64,000 bases of DNA from Paludibacter sp. (GCA_028710895.1 JAQTTH010000016.1:1-64000); one strand, 5' to 3'. Shown: positions 35,305 through 44,562, counted from the first letter of the stretch. Numbers and translations are program-made. Notes: generated by a model from the letters alone, not told the origin.

Positions 35305-37218
35305 TTATTTTTCTTTCACCGGAGGTTTATTTTCTGAACTTTTTTCCTTTAGTTCCTTCTTTTTCTCAGGATCCATCATTTCCATTAATTTAAGTCCAAG
35401 TAAGCCGTCTATAGCGGTACCACCGTTTCCATTGTTTCCACCAATGAGAATATCCGGAATGAGTTTAACGTTACCTTTCGACAGTTCCTCTGTAATTTTA
35501 TATCGCGTAAAGTTTTCACCACCCAAGGCTTTTACGGCCAGTTCGTACGCTTCAGCAGTAGATTTACCTACAGCAAGGATTCTACCGGCTTCGGCAGCAC
35601 CAGTAAGCGATATTTGTTCGGCCTGAGCGGAAGCTTTAACTTTAATAGCTTCTGATTCTGCTTCGGCCCGCATTTTAGTAGCAGCAGCTTCAGCACTAAC
35701 GGCCAGCTTCACACTAGCAGCATCTCCTTCCGATTTTTTGACTGTGGCATTGGCAATACGTTCGGCAATTTCCACACCTTGTTGCGCTTTCACAATCTCT
35801 TTCTGCATGTCGGCAATGGCAGTTTCTTTTTCCATTCCCTGACGCGTTTCCTGGGCTTTTTTCTCTGTTTCGTAAGTTACCTTTTGTTCTTCGGCAATTT
35901 TACGGTCAGTCAGTGTTTTCATTAATGAGTCCGGTGGTACAATGTCACCAATCAGCGTATCAACGGCATTTACATTGTATTCGTCGAGCACTTTTTTGAT
36001 ATGCTCTTTGGCTGATTCCTGACGTTCCTTACGGGTACTGAGGAATGCAATTACATCACTATCCTGAGCCGAGTTACGGAAATAGTTACCAATGGTTGGT
36101 TCCAAAACCTGCGATACAAGGTTAACCATATTTCCGAATCGGGCAATAACTTTTGGAGCTTCGGTTGTTGGCACATGGATAATTTGTGCAACATCTAAAT
36201 TAAATGGAAAACCATCTTTCGAACGCACAGTAATTGTTGATAAGTTCTTATCCAAATTGTGTGCTTCGCTGCGCGCCGATGCCCAGTTTAATACAAGGTT
36301 TGTAGTCGGCACAAGTTCCACTTTCATAATATAGGTGTTGATTGGATATTTTCCCGGTCCGAGTGGTTCAATCCAGACGCCTTTTTCGCCTTTATTCACG
36401 ATATTTCCATGCTTGAAATCAGAACCGGTCAAATCACGACCCTCTGTTCCAATAAACGAAATAACAACGCCTACAAACCCGATAGAAATTTCGGTCATAG
36501 GGATTTCTTCAACCTGTACGGCCCATGGATTTAGGTTGTAGGAACCTGCCAGAATAACCTGAGGCTGTAAACCGCGGTTACCGCCATTTTGCAGGAACAT
36601 ATCAAAATCCTGAAAATTATTATGTCCTTCGACCAATTTACCTGCAATTTGTCCGGCCTCGATTGGTTGCCCGTCGAGCGTTGTGATGATACCAACTTTA
36701 CTTTCCTGAATGCGAACCATGTCGGTAATAGAAACCTGAAAAAGCATGGTGTTGATACGGTACGAGCCGGTTGTGATGTATGCTCTTTGGCGACCGCGTT
36801 GTCCGCCGTTCAACAAAAACTTTTCGGCATCCTGAAAATTGTCGCAATCAACACTTTGTCCGAGGATATTACCCGTTGGAATAGGTGCACCATCTTTCGA
36901 CATTACCAATCCGATTTTACCTTCGGGAATCACCATAAACTGTTCCATCGTTACATCATACTGCCAAAACCACATGCCGAAATAAAGCCCCGGAGCCAAT
37001 GCTTTGGCCTGAAAACCGGCTTCACCTTTGGTGGCAATAATGCGACCATCGGGTAGTGATTTATCGGCACCAAACAAAACAAATTTTTTGGTAACCAACC
37101 CGATGCGATCCTCGGGTACGATAACCATTCCAAACAGGAAACGAAGAATGTACTTGTAAAGTACCAGGCAGACTACTATCAGCACTACCCACCAATAATT
37201 TAAAAAGATTTCAGCCAT
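35305..37218 (-). CDS. SPFH/flotillin-like membrane protein
   Basis: 637 residues. One N-terminal membrane helix (about 8-32, WWVVLIVVCLVLYKYIL), a band-7/SPFH region (about 40-390), an Ala/Glu/Lys-rich coiled coil (about 415-560) and a short charged tail. Residues near 125-160 and 190-225 are a tandem duplication: NFQDAEKFLLNGGQRGRQ and NFQDFDMFLQNGGNRGLQ, each followed by a GSY motif. It would form oligomeric rafts on the cytoplasmic membrane. Monocistronic. Function in this group is not established; no NfeD partner lies next to it. Confidence 0.85.
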   Translation of the reverse strand: MAEIFLNYWWVVLIVVCLVLYKYILRFLFGMVIVPEDRIGLVTKKFVLFGADKSLPDGRIIATKGEAGFQAKALAPGLYFGMWFWQYDVTMEQFMVIPEGKIGLVMSKDGAPIPTGNILGQSVDCDNFQDAEKFLLNGGQRGRQRAYITTGSYRINTMLFQVSITDMVRIQESKVGIITTLDGQPIEAGQIAGKLVEGHNNFQDFDMFLQNGGNRGLQPQVILAGSYNLNPWAVQVEEIPMTEISIGFVGVVISFIGTEGRDLTGSDFKHGNIVNKGEKGVWIEPLGPGKYPINTYIMKVELVPTTNLVLNWASARSEAHNLDKNLSTITVRSKDGFPFNLDVAQIIHVPTTEAPKVIARFGNMVNLVSQVLEPTIGNYFRNSAQDSDVIAFLSTRKERQESAKEHIKKVLDEYNVNAVDTLIGDIVPPDSLMKTLTDRKIAEEQKVTYETEKKAQETRQGMEKETAIADMQKEIVKAQQGVEIAERIANATVKKSEGDAASVKLAVSAEAAATKMRAEAESEAIKVKASAQAEQISLTGAAEAGRILAVGKSTAEAYELAVKALGGENFTRYKITEELSKGNVKLIPDILIGGNNGNGGTAIDGLLGLKLMEMMDPEKKKELKEKSSENKPPVKEK

Positions 37219-37442
37219 ACTAAAATTTTTAAGTTGTATAAAATATTAAGGGCGAAACTTGTCTTTAGAACCATTAACTATCATATATTCAAAACGATGA
37301 AAATGTATTTTCAGGACAATTTTAACCGCATAAATTTATGAATATATTTTGAATTTAAGTGAATTAATTCGATAAATTTATCAACAATGTTGAAAATATA
37401 TTTAACGTATTTATTTATAATAAGTTAAGTCGGCCTTTATTG

Positions 37443-37482
37443 AAAAAAAAACGGCTGAACTTCCATGAAGGAGGTTCAGCCG
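37443..37482 (-). terminator. Terminator after the J-domain gene
   Basis: Stem CGGCTGAACTTCC / GGAGGTTCAGCCG (13 bp, one wobble) with an ATGAA loop, followed on the minus strand by nine T. The same stem recurs at 39256-39281. Confidence 0.92.
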
Positions 37483-37511
37483 GGTAGGAGATATTAAATT
37501 TAGCTGTTCAA

Positions 37512-37949
37512 TTATGCAGCTTTCTTTGCTTTGCGATATAAATAGGAATTAAAAATGTTACGTTTAGCAAATCTCAACTGCTTATCGGCATTAATTAATC
37601 GGGTGAAGATATTTTTTGAAACGCCGAAATACTCATAGGTTGAACCGTCCATAAACGATACTTCCAACAATTGTCCTTTAAGTTTGAAATCGGCTATGCC
37701 CGAATCGGCCGAAGCAATGTGCTCTTCTTCGTTGGCAGCAATGGTTTCGGGGGCAATACTTACCAGAAAATGGTAGCCATCAATTATTTGGCGGCTTTTA
37801 TGTTCTGCTTCCAATGCCAGTTCATCATTGGCTGTAAATTTATCGGGGTGCCATTCTTTTACCAGGTTACGGTAGGTAGTTTTGAGGGTTTGCAGGTCGG
37901 TGCCGGGTTCAACATTAAATAATTTCTTGTATTCGTTAATACGTTTCAT
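37512..37949 (-). CDS. DnaJ-like J-domain fused to KTSC domain
   Basis: 145 residues from the ATG at 37949. A longer reading frame from a GTG at 38009 would start inside a -7 box and is rejected. Residues 1-60 form a J-domain with the diagnostic HPD in LVKEWHPDKFTAND, so it can stimulate an Hsp70. Residues about 85-140 form a KTSC-type domain (SFMDGSTYEYFGVSKNIFT). No Gly/Phe or zinc region, so it is a type III J-protein. Substrates are unknown. Confidence 0.82.
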   Translation of the reverse strand: MKRINEYKKLFNVEPGTDLQTLKTTYRNLVKEWHPDKFTANDELALEAEHKSRQIIDGYHFLVSIAPETIAANEEEHIASADSGIADFKLKGQLLEVSFMDGSTYEYFGVSKNIFTRLINADKQLRFAKRNIFNSYLYRKAKKAA

Positions 37950-38008
37950 AAATTGTTCGTTTCTGTCTGATTTAATTTGTATTTGCTTCGCAGCCTTTTT
38001 ATCGGGCA

Positions 38009-38016
38009 CAAAGGTA
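38009..38016 (-). promoter_or_regulatory. -7 box TACCTTTG for the J-domain gene
   Basis: The minus strand reads TACCTTTG, an exact TAnnTTTG match 59 bp upstream of the ATG at 37949. It overlaps a GTG that otherwise might be called as the start. Confidence 0.5.
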
Positions 38017-38044
38017 CACTTTTATAACTTTGAAAACGAATTAT

Positions 38045-38254
38045 TTAGTGATTTAATCCAGTCTCATCGGTATATCTTATCACGTCTACCGGGCAACTTT
38101 CCGAGGCATCTTTTATTTGTAATGAGAATTCAGCATAGTTTACGCCTTCAATTATTGTAGAAATGTCCTTGATTAAAAATACCTGTGGGCAAATACCTTC
38201 GCATATGCCGCATGAAGTGCAATCTTCTTCTATCCAAACTTTTGTTACTGACAT
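38045..38254 (-). CDS. 4Fe-4S ferredoxin
   Basis: 69 residues from the ATG at 38254; the longer frame from 38323 has an unlikely N-terminus. Cluster ligands in EEDCTSCGICEGICPQVF (C-x2-C-x2-C-x3-CP) and a single distal SCPVDVIRY, as in one-cluster ferredoxins. A soluble electron carrier; no adjacent redox partner identifies its role. Confidence 0.87.
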   Translation of the reverse strand: MSVTKVWIEEDCTSCGICEGICPQVFLIKDISTIIEGVNYAEFSLQIKDASESCPVDVIRYTDETGLNH

Positions 38255-38378
38255 GGTTTTCTGTTTTTTAGTGTTTATTTTTAGCGATATATCAATTCTA
38301 TTGTAGCTTAAACAATCTTTCATATTTCATTGTTCGCGTTTAGCAGGTTGGAGTTGTTTTGTGTTTTTGCAGGATACA

Positions 38379-38822
38379 TTACGTTGCAACAGCGCCTGTT
38401 TCTATATATTCTTTCAGTGCTGTGTGAATAATGTAATTCCAACCGATTATAAAATTGGAAATGGCTAAATCGGGATTATCTTTCGGAAAGCTATCAATAC
38501 CCTCGTGTGTGAACTTTAATAGGGTTTTACCATCCTGATTGAGTAGCTCAAAAGTAACAAGCGTAGTCCCCGGATATCCATCGTAACGCCAGCTATGTGC
38601 CAGTTTCTTTTCGGGAATAACTTCGGTAACTTCGCAAAGGTGCAGGTATTGATTTTCGGGGCTCGGCCCACCCCAAAATTGAAACTTACAGCCAACCTCG
38701 GGTATAAACTCTGCCAGATCGAAGTACCAGTTTTTCATTTCAAGCTTATCGGTAAGGGCTTTCCATACTCGCGAAGCAGGTGCATTTAGTAGTTGTTCTA
38801 ATGCAATAGTTTGATTCTCCAT
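38379..38822 (-). CDS. AHSA1/SRPBCC-family protein
   Basis: 147 residues from the ATG at 38822 (the frame is open to 38927 but upstream codons look non-coding). START-like fold: LEQLLNAPASRVWKALTD, FQFWGGPSPENQYLHLCEV, KLAHSWRYDGYPGTTLVTFEL, KFTHEGIDSFP and a C-terminal helix starting GWNYIIHTALKEY. This is the activator-of-Hsp90-like (AHSA1) branch that usually binds small hydrophobic ligands. No known partner nearby. Confidence 0.82.
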   Translation of the reverse strand: MENQTIALEQLLNAPASRVWKALTDKLEMKNWYFDLAEFIPEVGCKFQFWGGPSPENQYLHLCEVTEVIPEKKLAHSWRYDGYPGTTLVTFELLNQDGKTLLKFTHEGIDSFPKDNPDLAISNFIIGWNYIIHTALKEYIETGAVAT

Positions 38823-38969
38823 GTTGTTGATTTTATGTTTGTATAATAACAAGCTCCAAAACGGATTGTTTTCGGCACTTGTCTCCTTTTGCGTTACACA
38901 CCTGATTTGTTGGAAGTAAATTACCATTACTATTTATGTAATTATGTTTGCCCCATTATAGGTCGTGGT

Positions 38970-39256
38970 ACTAACTTCACTTTGCGGCAGCGCCGCAAGG
39001 GCGAAATAAATTGAAAGGGAGCATGCGCCCCGGCCGAAAAGGCAAAATTAGTTGGAAGGGAGCTTTCGCCCCGGCCGAAAACATGCTTTTATTTTCAGGG
39101 GAGCTTTCGTCCCGGCCGATTGCTTGCTTTGGTTTCATTTCTCGCTTCCGTCCCGGCCGATTGCATGCTTTTGTTTGACTTCATGCTTTCGGCCGGGCCG
39201 CAAGGGCAAATGTTATAAAGTAGTGCTATCGGCCGGGACGGTGGGATAAAAAAATG
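38970..39256. repeat. 41-bp tandem repeat array (seven units, core CCCGGCCGA)
   Basis: Units begin at 38970, 39011, 39052, 39093, 39134, 39175 and 39216, exactly 41 bp apart. The CCCCGGCCGA or TCCCGGCCGA core sits at 39028, 39069, 39110 and 39151; the last two units carry an inverted-looking CGGCCGGG core, and the first and sixth share GCCGCAAGGGC. The array is strikingly GC-rich against the surrounding DNA. Since 41 is not a multiple of three, the 65-codon plus-strand frame across it is not a conserved gene. The array ends directly at a terminator hairpin. Confidence 0.85.
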
Positions 39257-39281
39257 GCTGAACCTATGGGGAGGTTCAGCC
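39248..39281 (-). terminator. Terminator after the DUF4395 gene
   Basis: Stem GGCTGAACCT / AGGTTCAGCC with a six-base loop, followed on the minus strand by seven T. Nearly the same stem as at 37452-37482. Confidence 0.88.
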
Positions 39282-39310
39282 GGGGACCTTATTTCGATTG
39301 AAAATATATT

Positions 39311-39970
39311 CTATTTCACTGTCGCTTCTGTTTCACCAAACATTTTGTGAGGTTGTTTGCTGAAATCAGCTTTAAAAAGAAAACCTGTAAGAGCAATAAA
39401 GGCAATAAAACCGATAACAATTAATAGCTGTATGCCGGATGTTTTCTGAATTGGTTGTCTTGATTTTACATCGCACACTTCGCCGGGGCAGTACTGGGCC
39501 TTTTCTTTATAAATGAGCGAATATACTTTGCAACCCAGACATATGCCAAATACCGATTCGAAGAATAAGAATATCAGGCAAACGAGGCAGATAATACCTG
39601 TAGGAGGGCCATACGAATTGAAAAGTACCATGGCTACGAACATGGTAGTTGCCAATACCAATCCAATAATCCATGAAAACTTTTTTTGTTTTGCCCCAAC
39701 ATATTCAGGTGTTTGATTGCCAACTATCAATCGTCCGATGATTAATGTGGGCGAAAATTTGGGATTGATAAATATACGAATAATGAAATCAGTCAGAAAC
39801 AGCGTGATACCATACTTAATGTATACAAAATTTCCTTTGAACAGGATTTGCATTAAAGAGATAAACATCATTAGAAACAATATGCCGGCAGCAGCTCTTA
39901 CCTCACGTTCGTTTAATACAGGGATGTTGTAACCTTCAACATCTTCTCCAAATTTGATTATTTTTTTCAT
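39311..39970 (-). CDS. DUF4395 membrane protein
   Basis: 219 residues, four to five membrane helices. VPVLNEREVRA-like opening (IPVLNEREVRAAAGILFL), then FLTDFIIRIFINPKFSP and a Cys-containing segment GICLGCKVYSLIY, which fit the DUF4395 family. YCPGEVCDV adds another Cys pair on the loop after it. Inner-membrane protein of unknown function, often near thiol/sulfur genes in other bacteria; no such neighbour here. Confidence 0.75.
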   Translation of the reverse strand: MKKIIKFGEDVEGYNIPVLNEREVRAAAGILFLMMFISLMQILFKGNFVYIKYGITLFLTDFIIRIFINPKFSPTLIIGRLIVGNQTPEYVGAKQKKFSWIIGLVLATTMFVAMVLFNSYGPPTGIICLVCLIFLFFESVFGICLGCKVYSLIYKEKAQYCPGEVCDVKSRQPIQKTSGIQLLIVIGFIAFIALTGFLFKADFSKQPHKMFGETEATVK

Positions 39971-40060
39971 TTAAACTTTGTTTTTAGTTTGTCAGATAAT
40001 ACAATGTGTAGTTTTGTTGGCCGTAAAGATACTGATTTTCCTGAATTTATATCGAAAGAT

Positions 40061-40098
40061 AAAACAAAACAGCCGGTTACATGGGTGCAACCGGCTGT
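40061..40098 (-). terminator. Terminator after the carbamoyl-phosphate synthase gene
   Basis: Stem ACAGCCGGTT / AACCGGCTGT with a 10-nt loop, followed on the minus strand by a T-rich run (TTTTGTTTT). Confidence 0.85.
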
Positions 40099-40139
40099 TC
40101 TAAATTATGAATTGTGCATTATCAATTATGCATTACAAA

Positions 40140-43100
40140 TCAATATTCATCCCAGCTTTTAATCTTAATGTCTTCGAAACTCATGGTGCAGAAGGCATTG
40201 ATAAAGGCCGAAGCCAGGCGTGCGTTGGTGAACAACGGAATGTTGAAGTCGATAGCACCACGACGAATGATATAATCATTAGCCAACTCACGTTTAGTGG
40301 TGTTTTTCGGAATATTGATTACCAAGTCAAATTCTTTGTTGGAAATCATATTCTTCACGTTTAGTTCACCTTCTTCATCCGGCCAGTTCACAGCTGTTGC
40401 GTGTACGCCATTTTCTTTCAGGAACCGTTGTGTTCCGCGTGTTGCATACAATTCGTAGCCTTTTTTCTGAAGCAATGCGCAAGCATCCGACAGTTCCACT
40501 TTCGATTTTGCTTCTCCCGACGAAATAAGGATACTCTTTTTCGGAATACGGAATCCTACCGAAAGCAACGATTTCAAAATTGCTTCTGAGAAATCATCGC
40601 CAATACAACCTACCTCACCGGTCGAAGCCATATCCACACCCAATACAGGGTCGGCTTGTTGCAGACGGGCAAATGAGAATTGCGAAGCTTTGATACCCAC
40701 GTAGTCAAGATCGAAGGCCGATTTTTCAGGTTTCTCTACAGGTAGGCCAAGCATTACTTTGGTAGCCAATTCAATGAAGTTCAGCTTCAACACCTTAGAA
40801 ACGAATGGGAACGAGCGTGACGAACGCAAGTTACATTCAATAACCTTGATATAATTGTCTTTTGCCAGGAACTGAATGTTGAATGGTCCGGATATATTCA
40901 GTGACTTCGCGATTTCACTTGCAATTTTCTTGATTCGGCGAATTGTTTCCACATAGATTTTTTGTGGAGGGAATTGTGTGGTCGCGTCACCCGAGTGAAC
41001 TCCGGCAAATTCTACGTGTTCCGAAATGGCATACACCAAAATCTCACCATCTTTAGCCACTGCATCAATTTCAATTTCCTTACAGCGTTCAAGAAATTCC
41101 GAAATAACCACCGGATGTTTCTTCGAAACTTCGGTAGCCAGCTTCAGGAAGTTTTCCAATTGAGATGCATCGTGACATACGTTCATGGCGGCACCCGAAA
41201 GTACATACGAAGGACGAACCAATACAGGGAAACCTACTTCCTGAACAAATTCGTGAACATCTTCAAATGTTGTAAGTTCTTTCCAGCGAGGTTGGTCAAT
41301 TTTCAGCGTATCGAGCATTGACGAAAACTTGTGACGGTCTTCGGCGCGGTCGATATCCACTGCTTGTGTTCCAAGAATATTTACGTTTTCGCCAGCCAGT
41401 TTTAATGCCAGGTTATTTGGAATCTGACCACCGGTGGAAACAATCGTTCCCATTGGGTTTTCCATTTCGATAATATCCATCACACGTTCGAAGCTCAATT
41501 CGTCGAAGTACAGGCGGTCGCACATGTCGTAATCAGTCGAAACTGTTTCGGGGTTGTAGTTGATCATTACCGAGCGGAAACCTTCCTTGCGGATAGTCAT
41601 CAGCGCATTTACGCCACACCAGTCGAACTCAACGGAGGAACCGATACGATAAGCACCCGATCCAAGAACCACTACTGAGCGGTGGTCGCCAAGGTATTTT
41701 ACGTCGGTTGCTGTTCCGCCATAAGTCAGGTACAAATAATTTGTTTGTGCAGGATATTCGGCTGCCAGCGTATCAATTTGTTTTACAACAGGCACAATAC
41801 CGAGTTGTTTACGGTGATTGCGAGTCAGTTTTATTTTTTCATCTATTTCGTCGTTGCTGCATTTAGTAACCAACCGGGTAATCTGAAAATCGGAGAAACC
41901 GGTTAGCTTTGCTTCTGCCAACAATTCATTTGGTAATGTTTCCAGTGAATTGAATGTATGAAGTTTATGCTCCAATGCCACAATGCGTTCCAGTTTGTAT
42001 AAGAACCAGCGATCAATTTTGGTTAACTCATGTAAGCGATCGACAGAATATCCACCGTGAAGAGCCTGTGCCAGATAGAATACACGCTTATCGGTAGGCT
42101 GTGAGAGGGCAGTGTCCACATCGTCGGCAAACAAATCTTTGTTAGCCACAAATCCGTGCATTCCCAATCCGATCATACGCAACCCTTTTTGGAATGCTTC
42201 TTCAAAATTACGTCCGATAGACATAATTTCTCCAACCGACTTCATGCTCGATCCCAACTGACGGCTTACGCCCTGGAATTTTCCCAAATCCCAACGAGGA
42301 ATTTTACAAACAATATAGTCGAGTGCTGGTTCAAAGAAGGCCGAAGTATCTTTTGTTACCGAGTTTTTCAATTCAGGAAGTCCGTAACCCAAACCAAGTT
42401 TTGCAGCTACGAAAGCCAATGGATAACCGGTTGCTTTGGAAGCCAGCGCCGAAGAACGGCTCAAACGGGCATTTACTTCAATTACACGGTAATCTTCTGA
42501 AAATGGATCGAAGGCATATTGCACGTTACATTCACCCACAATGCCAATATGGCGGATAATGCGGATAGCCAGTTCACGAAGTTTGTGATATTCGCTGTTG
42601 GTCAATGTTTGCGAAGGTGCAACTACGATACTTTCGCCGGTGTGAATACCGAGTGGATCGAAGTTTTCCATGTTACAAACCGTGATACAGTTATCGTATT
42701 TGTCACGAACCACTTCATATTCGATCTCTTTCCAGCCTTTCAACGATTTTTCAACCAATACCTGCGAAGAATAAGCAAAAGCCTTTTCGACCAATGTTCT
42801 CAGTTCTGTATCATTGTCGCAAAATCCTGAGCCAAGTCCCCCTAATGCATAAGCAGCACGTACGATTACCGGATAGCCCAGTTCATTTGCTGCACGAACA
42901 GCGTTTTCAAGATCGCCTACTGCTTCACTCTTGATATATTTTACATCAATCTCAGATAGTTTCTGATTGAAGATTTCGCGGTCTTCGGTATCTATAATCG
43001 ATTGAACAGGAGTTCCAAGTACACGTACACCGTATTTTTCAAAAATCTTATCGCGATAAAGTGCCACACCACAGTTCAGCGCAGTTTGTCCACCAAATGA

Positions 43101-44510
43101 AAGGAAAACGCCATCCGGTTTTTCTTTTTCAATAACACGTTCTACAAAGTCAGGGGTTACTGGTAAGAAATATACTTTGTTGGCAATACCTTCCGACGTT
43201 TGTACGGTAGCAATATTGGGGTTAATCAAAATAGTTTCGATTCCTTCTTCTTTCAGAGCTTTCAGTGCTTGTGAGCCGGAATAATCAAACTCGCCTGCTT
43301 CACCAATTTTCAATGCACCTGAACCAAGCACCAATACTTTTTTGATTTCACCTTTTTCAGCTCCTTTGTAAACATGTTTAGTTACAAGGCGCGATTCCAG
43401 TTCCTCCTCAATCATTTGAGGAATTGGTTTCGAGAAATCTGTGAGTGTTTTGATGAATACGTCGAAAAGGAATTCGGTATCAGTTGGTCCCGAAGAAGCT
43501 TCCGGGTGGAACTGAGCCGAGAACCAGGGCATAGTTTTGTGTTGAATACCTTCGTTTGTTCCATCGTTCATGTTTACAAATAATGGTTCCCAATCGGCTC
43601 CGATTGTTTTATTATCAACGGCAAAACCGTGATTCTGAGAAGTAATAAAGGCGCGTTGCGTACCAACTAATTGTACGGGTTGGTTATGGCTACGGTGGCC
43701 GTATTTCAGTTTGTAAGTTTTAGCTCCACCGGCTACCGAAAGTAACTGGTTACCCATACAGATACCAAAGATTGGCTTTTTGGTAAGCATGGCAGTTTGA
43801 ATATGTCTTACAGTATCTTTTGCATATTCAGGATCTCCCGGGCCGTTCGAAATAAACAAACCATCAAATTCAATGTGATTGAAATCATAATCCCATGGCA
43901 CACGAATTACAGTAGTGTCACGTTTCAACAAACAACGGATAATGTTGTGCTTTACACCGCAATCTACCAACAGCACACGGTGTTTACCGTTTCCGTAAGT
44001 AATAACTTCATCGCAGCTAACCTTTGCTACCTGGTTTTCATCATCCGGATTGATAAATTCAATATCATCACCATCAGGGAAAACAAATTTCCCTCTCATC
44101 GTTCCCTTCTCACGAACCAGCTTTGTCAACTCACGGGTATCAACTCCAAAAATTCCGGGTACTTCATTTTCTACTAACCACTCGCTCAGGCTTTTTCCTG
44201 CATTCCAGTGGCTATATTCAAAAGAAAAATCGGAAATAATCAGGCCGGTAGCTTGAATTTTTTCCGATTCATAAAAAGTAGAAAGTCCGTTTTGGATGGT
44301 ATCATTCGGAACACCGTAATTACCAACTAATGGAAACGTTATTGCTAACAACTGACCGGCATAAGATGGGTCGGTCAAACTTTCGGGATACCCGACCATT
44401 GCAGTGTTAAAAACGACTTCGCCGGCAACCGGTTTTTCATAACCAAAGGATTTACCCTTAAAAACTGTTCCGTCTTCCAAAACTAAGTGGAGAGGCTTGT
44501 ACTTTTGCAT
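40140..44510 (-). CDS. Single-chain carbamoyl-phosphate synthase (CarA-CarB fusion, eukaryotic type)
   Basis: 1456 residues in one frame. It makes carbamoyl phosphate from glutamine, bicarbonate and two ATP for pyrimidines and arginine. Residues about 1-370 are the glutamine amidotransferase, with the nucleophile in FGICMGNQLLS and the His-Glu pair in QFHPEASSGP. A short linker follows; from about 393 comes the synthetase: first half VLVLGSGALKIGEAGEFDYSG, second half VVVLGSGAYRIGSSVEFDW, then an MGS-like allosteric domain (about 1320-1456). Standard bacterial CarA and CarB are separate. Many stretches (NPNIATVQTSEGIANKVYFL, CNMENFDPLGIHTGES, QNHGFAVDN) read like animal CAD/CPS1. No ATCase or DHOase domain is attached. 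Confidence 0.93.
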   Translation of the reverse strand: MQKYKPLHLVLEDGTVFKGKSFGYEKPVAGEVVFNTAMVGYPESLTDPSYAGQLLAITFPLVGNYGVPNDTIQNGLSTFYESEKIQATGLIISDFSFEYSHWNAGKSLSEWLVENEVPGIFGVDTRELTKLVREKGTMRGKFVFPDGDDIEFINPDDENQVAKVSCDEVITYGNGKHRVLLVDCGVKHNIIRCLLKRDTTVIRVPWDYDFNHIEFDGLFISNGPGDPEYAKDTVRHIQTAMLTKKPIFGICMGNQLLSVAGGAKTYKLKYGHRSHNQPVQLVGTQRAFITSQNHGFAVDNKTIGADWEPLFVNMNDGTNEGIQHKTMPWFSAQFHPEASSGPTDTEFLFDVFIKTLTDFSKPIPQMIEEELESRLVTKHVYKGAEKGEIKKVLVLGSGALKIGEAGEFDYSGSQALKALKEEGIETILINPNIATVQTSEGIANKVYFLPVTPDFVERVIEKEKPDGVFLSFGGQTALNCGVALYRDKIFEKYGVRVLGTPVQSIIDTEDREIFNQKLSEIDVKYIKSEAVGDLENAVRAANELGYPVIVRAAYALGGLGSGFCDNDTELRTLVEKAFAYSSQVLVEKSLKGWKEIEYEVVRDKYDNCITVCNMENFDPLGIHTGESIVVAPSQTLTNSEYHKLRELAIRIIRHIGIVGECNVQYAFDPFSEDYRVIEVNARLSRSSALASKATGYPLAFVAAKLGLGYGLPELKNSVTKDTSAFFEPALDYIVCKIPRWDLGKFQGVSRQLGSSMKSVGEIMSIGRNFEEAFQKGLRMIGLGMHGFVANKDLFADDVDTALSQPTDKRVFYLAQALHGGYSVDRLHELTKIDRWFLYKLERIVALEHKLHTFNSLETLPNELLAEAKLTGFSDFQITRLVTKCSNDEIDEKIKLTRNHRKQLGIVPVVKQIDTLAAEYPAQTNYLYLTYGGTATDVKYLGDHRSVVVLGSGAYRIGSSVEFDWCGVNALMTIRKEGFRSVMINYNPETVSTDYDMCDRLYFDELSFERVMDIIEMENPMGTIVSTGGQIPNNLALKLAGENVNILGTQAVDIDRAEDRHKFSSMLDTLKIDQPRWKELTTFEDVHEFVQEVGFPVLVRPSYVLSGAAMNVCHDASQLENFLKLATEVSKKHPVVISEFLERCKEIEIDAVAKDGEILVYAISEHVEFAGVHSGDATTQFPPQKIYVETIRRIKKIASEIAKSLNISGPFNIQFLAKDNYIKVIECNLRSSRSFPFVSKVLKLNFIELATKVMLGLPVEKPEKSAFDLDYVGIKASQFSFARLQQADPVLGVDMASTGEVGCIGDDFSEAILKSLLSVGFRIPKKSILISSGEAKSKVELSDACALLQKKGYELYATRGTQRFLKENGVHATAVNWPDEEGELNVKNMISNKEFDLVINIPKNTTKRELANDYIIRRGAIDFNIPLFTNARLASAFINAFCTMSFEDIKIKSWDEY

Positions 44511-44562
44511 ATATCTTTTTTTGATTGAATTGTCTATTTCGACTCAATTGTCCAAATTTGTG

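Noticed and set aside
36589-37056. 155-codon plus-strand frame
   Set aside because: Antisense to the SPFH gene, which has clear motifs and a proper terminator.
39052-39249. 65-codon plus-strand frame (SFRPGRK-type repeats)
   Set aside because: It reads through a 41-bp repeat; the period is not a multiple of three, so successive units fall in different frames.
40962-44256. Several plus-strand frames of 70-126 codons
   Set aside because: All are antisense to the carbamoyl-phosphate synthase gene, whose motifs are unmistakable.
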